Positions 15,966 to 21,261 of a stretch of 21,261 bases of DNA are shown piece by piece. Each line of letters opens with the position of its first letter. Within the stretch, counting starts at the first letter, position 1. A program made the translations under genes and the position numbers. The stretch comes from an uncultured Oscillospiraceae bacterium (GTDB lineage Bacteria; Bacillota; Clostridia; Oscillospirales; Ruminococcaceae), in assembly GCA_910578255.1 (NCBI GenBank), contig CAJTQM010000030.1, positions 1 to 21,261 of the forward strand. The letters run 5' to 3'. The notes beneath the pieces were generated by a model that saw nothing but the letters and a program-made list of their open reading frames with translations, was not told the DNA's origin and ran no database searches.

Positions 15966-16004
15966 GAAAGAAGATGCAACGAGACTTGCATCTTCTTTCT
16001 TTTT
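15966..16004 (+). terminator. Terminator of asnS
   Basis: GAAAGAAGATGCAA / TTGCATCTTCTTTC, a perfect 14-bp stem with a CGAGAC loop, followed by a T run. Confidence 0.92.
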
Positions 16005-16099
16005 GCCCGAAACGGCCCCGCATTTTTCACAAAATCCCCCGCAAAGGGCCTGTCTGTTCTGTCGGAACGGCAAATTTTGCAGGAACGCACAAAAGACTC

Positions 16100-16128
16100 T
16101 TGCATAATTTTCTGCTATGCGCTACAAT
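16100..16128 (+). promoter_or_regulatory. Promoter for the aminotransferase gene
   Basis: TTGCAT (16100-16105), 17 bp, TACAAT (16123-16128). The -10 is good and the -35 fair. The start point would be about 20 bases before the ribosome site. Confidence 0.55.
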
Positions 16129-16161
16129 AAAGCCATAATTTGAATTTAGGTGGTATTTCTC

Positions 16162-17556
16162 ATGCAGAACAAGAAAGATATTGCAATGTTTCTGGCAATC
16201 AATCATCTGGCCGGGGACCAGGGGGACCGGCCGGTTTCTCGGCCGTCGTCTGCCGATTTGGCTGCATTGAAGGACCATTATATGAAGGAATACGAGGATT
16301 ATAAATGCAAAGGGCAAAAGCTGGATATGTCCCGAGGAAAACCGGGACCGGACCAGCTGGCCCTTTCGGCCCCCATGCTGGACGTTTTAAGCAGCCAAAG
16401 CGATCTGTCCGCCTCCGACGGGACCGACTGCCGCAACTACGGCTGTCTGGATGGCATCCCGGAGGCCAAAAAGCTGATGGGCGGTCTTTTGGGTCTGCCG
16501 GCGGAAAACATGATTGTCGGCGGCAACTCCAGTCTCAACATGATGTACGATACCGTCGCACGGGCGATGCTTCACGGGGTGTACGGTTCCCCAAAGCCCT
16601 GGTGCCGGCTTAAAAAGGTAAAGTTTCTCTGCCCGGTTCCCGGCTACGACCGTCACTTCGCCATCTGCCAGCATTTCGGCATTGAGATGATCAATATCCC
16701 CATGAATGAGGACGGTCCGGATATGGATCTGGTGGAGCGGCTGGTCCGGGAAGATGACAGCATCAAGGGCATTTGGTGCGTGCCGAAATTCTCCAATCCC
16801 ACGGGTTTGACCTATTCGGACGATGTGGTCCGGAGGTTCGCCAACCTTTCGCCTAAAGCGCCGGATTTTCGCATCTTTTGGGATAACGCCTATTTTATCC
16901 ATGAGTTGACCGAGGAAAGGGTCCCGCTGCTGAATCTTTTTTCCGAGGCTCAGAAAAGAGGGAAGGAAGACATGGTTTTTGTCTTCTGCTCCACCTCCAA
17001 GATCAGCTATCCCGGTTCGGGGCTGGCTGCTATGGGCGCCTCGTTCCACAACATCCAGAATATCAAAATGCAAATGACCGTCCAGACCATCGGCAACGAC
17101 AAGATGAACCAGCTGCGGCATGTGCGCTTTTTCCGGGACGAAGCGGGCGTTTTGGCCCATATGGAAAAACACGCCCAGCTGATTTATCCCAAGTTCCAGC
17201 TGGTGGAGCGGATTTTAGAGGAGGAGTTGGGTTACTGCGGAATCGCCCGCTGGACCAGCCCCAAGGGCGGATATTTTATTTCGCTGGATACCCAGCCTGG
17301 CTGCGCGAAACGGGTGGTTTCTCTCTGCCGGGAGGCAGGCGTCGCCATGACTCCGGCGGGGGCCACCTTCCCTTGTGGCATTGATCCGGAAGACGCAAAC
17401 ATCCGCATTGCGCCTACCTATCCTTCGCTGGAGGAGTTGGAAAGCGCCGCGAAGATCCTTTGTCTGTGCGTGAAAATTGCGACGTTGGAAAAAATGATGG
17501 CCCAAACGGCCGGGCAGGAAACAGCACCCCAATCGCAATTGCCTCTTGCCCAATAA
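16162..17556 (+). CDS. PLP-dependent aminotransferase (class I, aspartate aminotransferase-like, PF12897 type)
   Basis: A 464-residue fold-type I PLP enzyme. It has the MSRGKPGPDQL segment (56-66) characteristic of the bacterial MocR-like/aspartate-aminotransferase group, SNPTG (N212), the DNAY segment (D241, Y244), and the PLP lysine K280 in STSKISYPGSG. The RIAPTYP segment near the C-terminus carries the carboxylate-binding arginine. The likely reaction is amino group transfer with aspartate/glutamate-type donors; the exact substrate is uncertain. The ATG at 16162 with AGGTGG 8 bases upstream is preferred over a GTG at 16150 that lies inside that site. The first ~30 residues and the last ~20 (Gln/Ala-rich) look like lineage-specific extensions. 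Confidence 0.88.
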   Translation: MQNKKDIAMFLAINHLAGDQGDRPVSRPSSADLAALKDHYMKEYEDYKCKGQKLDMSRGKPGPDQLALSAPMLDVLSSQSDLSASDGTDCRNYGCLDGIPEAKKLMGGLLGLPAENMIVGGNSSLNMMYDTVARAMLHGVYGSPKPWCRLKKVKFLCPVPGYDRHFAICQHFGIEMINIPMNEDGPDMDLVERLVREDDSIKGIWCVPKFSNPTGLTYSDDVVRRFANLSPKAPDFRIFWDNAYFIHELTEERVPLLNLFSEAQKRGKEDMVFVFCSTSKISYPGSGLAAMGASFHNIQNIKMQMTVQTIGNDKMNQLRHVRFFRDEAGVLAHMEKHAQLIYPKFQLVERILEEELGYCGIARWTSPKGGYFISLDTQPGCAKRVVSLCREAGVAMTPAGATFPCGIDPEDANIRIAPTYPSLEELESAAKILCLCVKIATLEKMMAQTAGQETAPQSQLPLAQ

Positions 17557-17573
17557 AATGTGTATTTGACCGT

Positions 17574-17636
17574 AAAAAAACCGGCGGGCGCTTCAAAAAG
17601 GGTTTGTAACTCTTCTGAAGCGCCCGCCGGTTTTTT
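17574..17636 (+). terminator. Terminator of the aminotransferase gene
   Basis: Long perfect stem: AAAAAAACCGGCGGGCGC plus TTCA pairs with TGAAGCGCCCGCCGGTTTTTT around a 20-base loop. Strong in both directions. Confidence 0.9.
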
Positions 17637-17720
17637 GCCGGATCCTCTTTTCTGTCCGGCTTTGCGAGGCAAATTCTGTCTTGGCAGGGGAATGGGAGCG
17701 CGTGTCCGCATCATACACTG

Positions 17721-17771
17721 AATAGGCCCGGCGGACGGCGGCCTGCCATCCTGACGGGAGACCGGCCTATT
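17721..17771 (-). terminator. Inverted repeat overlapping the nrdR stop, possible terminator
   Basis: AATAGGCC(C)GG at 17721-17731 pairs with CCGGCCTATT at 17762-17771, which contains the nrdR stop codon. No U-run follows in the leftward direction, so termination is uncertain. The 17637-17720 stretch between this and the aminotransferase terminator shows nothing I can name. Confidence 0.3.
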
Positions 17772-18216
17772 TATCCTTTAAAAGTTTTTTCAGTTCCGCC
17801 ATAAAGGTCTGCACATCGGCAAACTGCCGGTAAACCGAGGCAAAGCGCACATATGCCACCTCGTCTACCTTTTTGAGTTTTTCCATGGCCAGTTCGCCAA
17901 TGCGGTAGGAGGTGACCTCCCGTTCCAGGGAGTTCAACAGGTCCGCTTCGATTTCGTCCGCGATCCTCTCGAGGGTCTCCAGCGAAACCGAGCGCTTTTC
18001 GCAGGCGCGTAGCAGACCGTTTAACAGTTTGCCGCGATCAAAGCCTTCCCGGGACTGATCTTTTTTGATGACGATAACAGGCATGGTTTCCACCGATTCA
18101 TAGGTGGTGAACCGTCTGGCGCACTGCAGGCATTCGCGCCGCCTGCGAATCCGGTTGTCCACTGCCCTGGAGTCAATTACTTTGCTGTCGTGATACCCGC
18201 AGAACGGACATTTCAT
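17767..18216 (-). CDS. nrdR: Transcriptional repressor NrdR
   Basis: A 149-residue zinc-ribbon/ATP-cone regulator of ribonucleotide reductase genes. The zinc ligands are C3, C6, C29 and C32 (CPFC and CLQC), and the RIRRRRE basic stretch is in place. The ATP cone runs from about residue 48 (VIVIKKDQSREGFDRGKL) to about 138. Length is normal. The ATG at 18216 has GGGGGA upstream; the longer frame upstream is not used because the zinc ribbon must begin at MKCPFC. No ribonucleotide reductase gene is in the window. It is transcribed divergently from the flavin reductase-like gene. Confidence 0.96.
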   Translation of the reverse strand: MKCPFCGYHDSKVIDSRAVDNRIRRRRECLQCARRFTTYESVETMPVIVIKKDQSREGFDRGKLLNGLLRACEKRSVSLETLERIADEIEADLLNSLEREVTSYRIGELAMEKLKKVDEVAYVRFASVYRQFADVQTFMAELKKLLKDK

Positions 18217-18262
18217 TGTGATTCCCCCATATTTGGAACACTGTATTTCTCTTTTCTTCCAC

Positions 18263-18291
18263 AGTATACCAATGAGGCGGCAAAAAAACAA
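18263..18291 (-). promoter_or_regulatory. Promoter for nrdR
   Basis: Leftward: TTGTTT (18291-18286), 17 bp, TATACT (18268-18263). The -35 lies within the palindrome CAAAAAA-N5-TTTTTTG (18281-18299). Confidence 0.6.
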
Positions 18292-18304
18292 GTTTTTTGT
18301 GCAA

Positions 18305-18333
18305 TTGTATTTCTTTTTGGAAACGCTTATAAT
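18305..18333 (+). promoter_or_regulatory. Promoter for the flavin reductase-like gene
   Basis: TTGTAT (18305-18310), 17 bp, perfect TATAAT (18328-18333). Its -35 is only 13 bp from the -35 of the divergent nrdR promoter. Confidence 0.75.
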
Positions 18334-18344
18334 ACTGTTAAGAG

Positions 18345-18408
18345 AAACCGGCCGCCTGACAGCCGGTTTTCGCAAAGGCCGCGGCCCTGAAAAGGGCTGT
18401 CCGGCGGC
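18345..18408 (+). promoter_or_regulatory. Structured 5' leader of the flavin reductase-like gene
   Basis: The ~105-base leader holds two hairpins. AAACCGGC / GCCGGTTT (18345-18352 and 18362-18369), followed by T then CGC, looks like a weak terminator or attenuator. A second, GCCGC-GGCCC-TGAAAA-GGGCT...GCGGC (18378-18408), follows. It matches no riboswitch I recognise; an FMN element was considered and not found. Confidence 0.4.
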
Positions 18409-18445
18409 ATCCTTCCTTGCAGTTTTACGAAAAGGAGATTCGATT

Positions 18446-19036
18446 ATGTCTAAAGTCGTTTGGAAGCCCGGTACCCTTCTGTCCCCTCTGCCGGCGGTTT
18501 TGGTATCCTGCGGGACCATGGAGAAGCCCAACGTCCTCACCATCGCGTGGACGGGGATTGTCAATTCCGACCCGGCTATGACCTATATTTCGGTGCGAAA
18601 GGAGCGGTTTTCCCACAGCCTGATTGAACAAAGCGGGGAATTTGTCATCAATCTGACCACCGCCGCCTTAATCCGCGCCACCGACCTGTGCGGGGTCAAA
18701 TCCGGGCGAGATACCGACAAATTCGCCCTGGCCAGGCTGACGCCCGAGCCGGCCTCAGTTCTTTCCTGCCCGATGATCGCCGAAAGCCCCCTTTCGCTGG
18801 AATGCCGGGTCACCCAGGTTCTTCCGCTGGGCTCTCACGATATGTTCTTGGCGAAAATCGAGGCGGTGGATGTGGAAGAGTCCCTATTAGATGAGAAGGG
18901 AAAGCTGCACCTTTCCCGGTGCGGTCTTTTGGCCTATTCCCACGGCGAATATTTTGCCCAGGGCCGCCGTCTGGGCAGCTTTGGCTGCTCGGTCCGCAAA
19001 AAGCCGGACAGCGGACGGCCAAAAAAGAAACGGTAA
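18446..19036 (+). CDS. Flavin reductase-like FMN-binding protein
   Basis: A 196-residue split-barrel flavoprotein. The N-terminal PAVLVSCG strand and NVLTIAWTGIVNSDPAMTYISVRKERFSHSLI segment are typical of the flavin reductase-like domain, as is EFVINL with the following CG.KSGRDTDKF loop near residues 85-95. Members reduce or bind FMN; a partner monooxygenase or electron donor is not visible here. The C-terminus is short and basic (RKKPDSGRPKKKR). The ATG at 18446 has AAGGAG 7 bases upstream; longer N-terminal frames run through the leader hairpins and are rejected. No terminator separates it clearly from the peptidase gene. Confidence 0.88.
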   Translation: MSKVVWKPGTLLSPLPAVLVSCGTMEKPNVLTIAWTGIVNSDPAMTYISVRKERFSHSLIEQSGEFVINLTTAALIRATDLCGVKSGRDTDKFALARLTPEPASVLSCPMIAESPLSLECRVTQVLPLGSHDMFLAKIEAVDVEESLLDEKGKLHLSRCGLLAYSHGEYFAQGRRLGSFGCSVRKKPDSGRPKKKR

Positions 19037-19121
19037 AAATTCGGACGGAGGCGGATTTGCTGTAGATCGGTTTTCTCCCTGACCGGATTTTTGTTTCCCA
19101 TTTTTTGGAGGTGATTTTGGA

Positions 19122-20945
19122 ATGAAACGAATGCTTGCCGTTTTTCTGGCGCTGGCATTGCTTTTGAGTGGTTGTGCGAAAAACGATGTGGACCAGCCGT
19201 CCTCTTTGGCTGAATACTCCCGTCCGCTGACCTTTGACCAGCCGCCGGAAAACCGGGTAGAGGTTCCCTTTGAACAGATGCAATACGTCCAGCCGGATCT
19301 GGATGAAACCGTCGCCCGGTATGAGGATTTTGCCAAACGGGTGCAAAAGGCCCAATCAGCCGACGAGGTGATGGCCGTTTGGAAGGAGGAGGCCCAGTTG
19401 TGCCGGGAATATTACAATATGGTCACCCTCTCCAACATCCTGTTTAGTCTTGACACCTCTGATGAGACCAACGCCGCCAACTACCAGTATATGCAGGACT
19501 TTATGTCCCGGCTACGCCCCGCGTCCATCGAGTTGACCCGGTCGATTGTGTCGTCGCCCTATCGCGGCCAGCTGGAAAGTATCGTCGGTCCCCACGTTTT
19601 ACAGGCCATGGAAACCAACGTGAAAAACTATTCGGATCAGCAGCTGGAATTGGAACTGGAGGAAAACCGCCTAACCACCCAGTATACCCAGCTTTTGTCT
19701 CAGGCGACGGTGTTTGAAACCGAAGAGCGGTCTCTCACTGTCAGCGACATGTATTATTATCTGCGCTTTGGCCAGGCACAGGACCAGCAGATTGCCAAAC
19801 AGCTGCTGGACCGCTATTACAGTCAGCTGAACCGGCAAAGCGGCGAAATTTATTCCCAGCTGGTGGACCTGCGGGTCCAAATGGCCAAGGCCGCCGGCTT
19901 TGACAGCTATCTGGACTACTATTATTTTAACCGGTCCTATCGGGGCTACGGAAAAGAGCAGATCGAAGACTTCCGCCAGTGGGTCAAAGCGTATCTTGTA
20001 CCGGTTTACCGGCAGCTGAAGGATCGGGCGGCTCAGCGGCTGGGACATACGCTGAACCTGTTCGAATACACTTCCCCTTTGCCGGAGCAGGTCAACGTCT
20101 CTTATCTGCAAACCATCACCAGCGCACAGCAGCTTGCGCAGATCGCCGTAGGCGTTTTGCAGGATCTTTCGCCTGAAACCCGCGAGATGATCGACTACAT
20201 GACCCGCAATCATTTGTATGATCTAAACAGCGCGCCCAACAAAACACCCGGCGCGTTTACCACCTATTTCTATGGATGGCAGGAACCGTTTGTCCTCTCA
20301 AATTACGACGATGCCGGCACTTATATTCACGAGATGGGACACGCGCTCAACTTTTTCCGCACCGGCGATCTGCTGGTATTAGAGCAGGATTTGCAGGGGG
20401 CCGATATTTCCGAGATCCATTCCCAGACGCTGGAACTTTTGGCCAGTCCCTGGCTGGACCGTTTTTACACCGATCCCAAGGCGGCGGAAAAATCCAACGT
20501 ATTTCAGATGTTTCACACCATCCTGTCCGCCACGATGGTAGACGAATTCCAGCACAAAATCTATGAAAAGCCGGACATGACCCATGAGGAGCGAAACGAT
20601 CTGTACGCCCGGCTGGAGCAGGAGTATTTCGGCGAGGTGGATTATCTGGGCCTTGCCTTTTTAGAGGACGGTCTGGATTGGGTGGATATCCACCACCTGT
20701 TCGAGCAGCCCATGTACTATATTGAATACGCCTTAAGCGGCGTGGTGGCGCTGGGCTTCTGGCAGGATTCTAAAGAGGACTGGGACGAAGCCTTCGCCTC
20801 CTACATCCGGTTTGTGGATATCCCCAACGACGTGAACCTGCCCGACTCGCTGGTCCTGGCCGGGGTGGAGGATATTTTCCTCGAAAAAACGATCCAAACC
20901 CTTTCAGAGGATCTTGGCGGCTATTTTCTCGAGTCCTTTTCCTAA
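19122..20945 (+). CDS. M3-family oligoendopeptidase-like metallopeptidase, predicted lipoprotein
   Basis: A 607-residue protein. The N-terminal signal MKRMLAVFLALALLLSGC has a lipobox (LSGC, C18), so the mature protein should be tethered outside the membrane. The M3/PepF zinc site is HEMGH (H403, E404, H407) with third ligand E431 in ISEIHSQTLELL, 24 residues on as in the family. The YYYFNRSYRGYG segment and the Tyr-rich stretch before the C-terminus (PMYYIEYALS) are also M3/PepF-like. It would cut short peptides. Related enzymes are commonly cytoplasmic; the lipobox is the notable difference. The ATG at 19122 has a near-perfect GGAGGTGA site. Confidence 0.88.
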   Translation: MKRMLAVFLALALLLSGCAKNDVDQPSSLAEYSRPLTFDQPPENRVEVPFEQMQYVQPDLDETVARYEDFAKRVQKAQSADEVMAVWKEEAQLCREYYNMVTLSNILFSLDTSDETNAANYQYMQDFMSRLRPASIELTRSIVSSPYRGQLESIVGPHVLQAMETNVKNYSDQQLELELEENRLTTQYTQLLSQATVFETEERSLTVSDMYYYLRFGQAQDQQIAKQLLDRYYSQLNRQSGEIYSQLVDLRVQMAKAAGFDSYLDYYYFNRSYRGYGKEQIEDFRQWVKAYLVPVYRQLKDRAAQRLGHTLNLFEYTSPLPEQVNVSYLQTITSAQQLAQIAVGVLQDLSPETREMIDYMTRNHLYDLNSAPNKTPGAFTTYFYGWQEPFVLSNYDDAGTYIHEMGHALNFFRTGDLLVLEQDLQGADISEIHSQTLELLASPWLDRFYTDPKAAEKSNVFQMFHTILSATMVDEFQHKIYEKPDMTHEERNDLYARLEQEYFGEVDYLGLAFLEDGLDWVDIHHLFEQPMYYIEYALSGVVALGFWQDSKEDWDEAFASYIRFVDIPNDVNLPDSLVLAGVEDIFLEKTIQTLSEDLGGYFLESFS

Positions 20946-20965
20946 GTGTTTATTTTCGTAAGGAA

Positions 20966-20993
20966 TAAAAAGGCCGGCGTTTTCCGGTCCTTG
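20966..20993 (-). terminator. Leftward-reading terminator between peptidase gene and toxin-like locus
   Basis: In the leftward transcript AAGGACCGG-AAAACG-CCGGCCTT (one bulged base) is followed by TTTATTCC. In the rightward direction there is no U-run, so it better serves transcripts coming from the right, such as the toxin-like mRNA, than the peptidase gene. Confidence 0.6.
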
Positions 20994-20998
20994 AGTCG

Positions 20999-21027
20999 TT
21001 GACAATTGTATAAAAACGGGATATACT
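20999..21027 (+). promoter_or_regulatory. Strong rightward promoter for a small untranslated RNA
   Basis: Perfect TTGACA (20999-21004), 17 bp, TATACT (21022-21027). No ribosome site or start codon follows before the hairpin at 21088, pointing to a noncoding RNA. Confidence 0.75.
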
Positions 21028-21033
21028 AAAAAC

Positions 21034-21126
21034 ACAAAGAGGCGCTGTCAGCAGACGGTTTGTCCTCATATTACAGTCAAAAGAATTTGACCGCTACATT
21101 TGGACGATGGGCGGTCATTTTCTTTT
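21034..21126 (+). ncRNA. Candidate antitoxin small RNA (~90 nt)
   Basis: This is the stretch from the expected start point of the 20999 promoter to the T-rich run after the 21088-21117 hairpin. It contains no ATG with a ribosome site. Its 3' end is antisense to the last codons, stop and downstream hairpin of the toxin-like gene. If the toxin mRNA continues to the terminator at 20966-20993, the whole RNA is complementary to it. The arrangement recalls RatA opposite txpA, or RNA II of fst/par. Existence and ends are inferred only from promoter and hairpin. Confidence 0.55.
21088..21126 (+). terminator. Hairpin ending the candidate small RNA
   Basis: TGACCGC (21088-21094) pairs with GCGGTCA (21111-21117), 16-base loop, followed by TTTTCTTTT on the + strand. 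On the - strand the same stem contains the toxin-like stop codon and is followed by a weaker U-rich stretch (AATTCTTTTG). Confidence 0.6.
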
Positions 21127-21194
21127 GCAAATCTGGTAAACCAGCGTTACAACGCTCAGGATCACCATGCAAAAAGCCCTTCGTATGTAACCAT
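21115..21194 (-). pseudogene. Holin-like/type I toxin-like peptide gene, frameshifted
   Basis: Leftward from ATG 21194 the frame reads MVTYEGLF, then stops two codons later at TGA 21164-21162. The next frame continues with MVILSVVTLVYQICKRK and ends at TGA 21117-21115. One extra base in the run of five T's (21175-21171) would join them into a 26-residue peptide: a short MxTYExL-like N-terminus, one membrane span and a basic tail. That is the pattern of small type I toxins (TxpA/BsrG, the 'putative holin-like toxin' group). The ribosome site AAGGGGGTGAT is almost perfect, 8 bases before the ATG. The break may be inactivation, a sequencing error in the T run, or frameshifting. Confidence 0.6.
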
Positions 21195-21198
21195 AAGC

Positions 21199-21219
21199 AT
21201 CACCCCCTTTCAAAAGGGG
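21199..21219 (-). promoter_or_regulatory. Toxin-like gene ribosome site buried in a hairpin
   Basis: In the leftward transcript CCCCTT-TTGA-AAGGGG forms a 6-bp stem with a tetraloop. The right arm is the Shine-Dalgarno sequence (AAGGGGGTGAT), so initiation would be masked. Such masking is common in type I toxin mRNAs. Confidence 0.5.
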
Positions 21220-21261
21220 AGTGACAAACCGCCTGCCGAATGCGACAGCGCCAAAAATATT

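Larger units (their letters stand above)
21041..21252. repeat. Imperfect inverted repeat framing the toxin-like locus
   Basis: The rightward arm 21041-21064 reads GGCGCTGTC then AGCAGACGGTTTGTC. The leftward arm 21252-21223 reads GGCGCTGTC, six extra bases, then GGCAGGCGGTTTGTC. That is 9 of 9 and 13 of 15 matches. Both arms fall in the 5' leaders of the two facing transcripts, so the two RNAs would share this sequence rather than be complementary in it. Confidence 0.65.

Noticed and set aside
16387..17172. 261-codon open frame antisense to the aminotransferase
   Set aside because: No ribosome site or protein motif; expected from GC-rich codon use in the real gene.
18340..18445. FMN riboswitch before the flavin reductase-like gene
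   Set aside because: The conserved junction sequences of the FMN element are absent; only two simple hairpins are visible.

Overview
The window looks like chromosomal DNA from a spore-forming member of the Clostridia with moderately high GC. The evidence is a sporulation pair (YabP/YabQ) beside a DivIC/FtsB-type divisome gene, two Gram-positive-style lipoproteins, strong AGGAGG-type ribosome sites, and clear sigma-A promoters and intrinsic terminators. An Oscillospiraceae/Ruminococcaceae-like source would fit, but that is inference. Nearly all of it is ordinary, well-spaced chromosomal genes. No rRNA, tRNA, CRISPR array or insertion sequence was seen.

Layout. 1-104 (-): start of a PTS EIIA-like gene running off the window. 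172-867 (-): AT-rich patch with a GNAT acetyltransferase and a 5'-truncated reading frame abutting nth. 874-3192 (-): endonuclease III, then an operon (in transcription order) of lipoprotein, P-loop kinase-like protein and SRPBCC protein. 3351-4850 (+): leuA, divergent from that operon and ending in a bidirectional terminator shared with a convergent SAM methyltransferase (4963-5757, -). 5914-7576 (+): yabP-yabQ-divIC-yabR, with a SigE-like promoter in front and a separate sigma-A-like promoter for divIC inside the end of yabQ. 7669-9688 (+): amidohydrolase plus a class I fumarase alpha subunit with no beta-subunit gene after it. 9812-10990 (-): a second, paralogous amidohydrolase pointing the opposite way. 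11066-14280 (-): dacF-type carboxypeptidase, RluA-family pseudouridine synthase and RadC as an operon. 14539-17556 (+): asnS and a PLP aminotransferase, each with its own promoter and terminator. 17767-18216 (-): nrdR, back to back with a flavin reductase-like gene (18446-19036, +) that has a structured leader. 19122-20945 (+): an M3-family peptidase predicted to be a lipoprotein.

The most interesting part is the last ~270 bases (about 20,995-21,261). A very short leftward gene encodes a holin-like/type I toxin-like peptide, broken by a one-base frameshift in a T run, with a near-perfect Shine-Dalgarno sequence buried in a hairpin. Facing it is a strong rightward promoter (TTGACA, 17 bp, TATACT) that would make a ~90-nt untranslated RNA ending in a hairpin that overlaps the toxin stop codon. 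The two 5' leaders share an imperfect inverted repeat. This resembles a type I toxin-antitoxin locus of the txpA/ratA or fst/par kind, but the repeat orientation differs from the fst/par layout as I know it.

Other points worth checking are the orphan fumarase alpha subunit between two inverted amidohydrolase paralogs, a KLG in place of KTG in the carboxypeptidase active site, and the AT-rich insertion next to nth.
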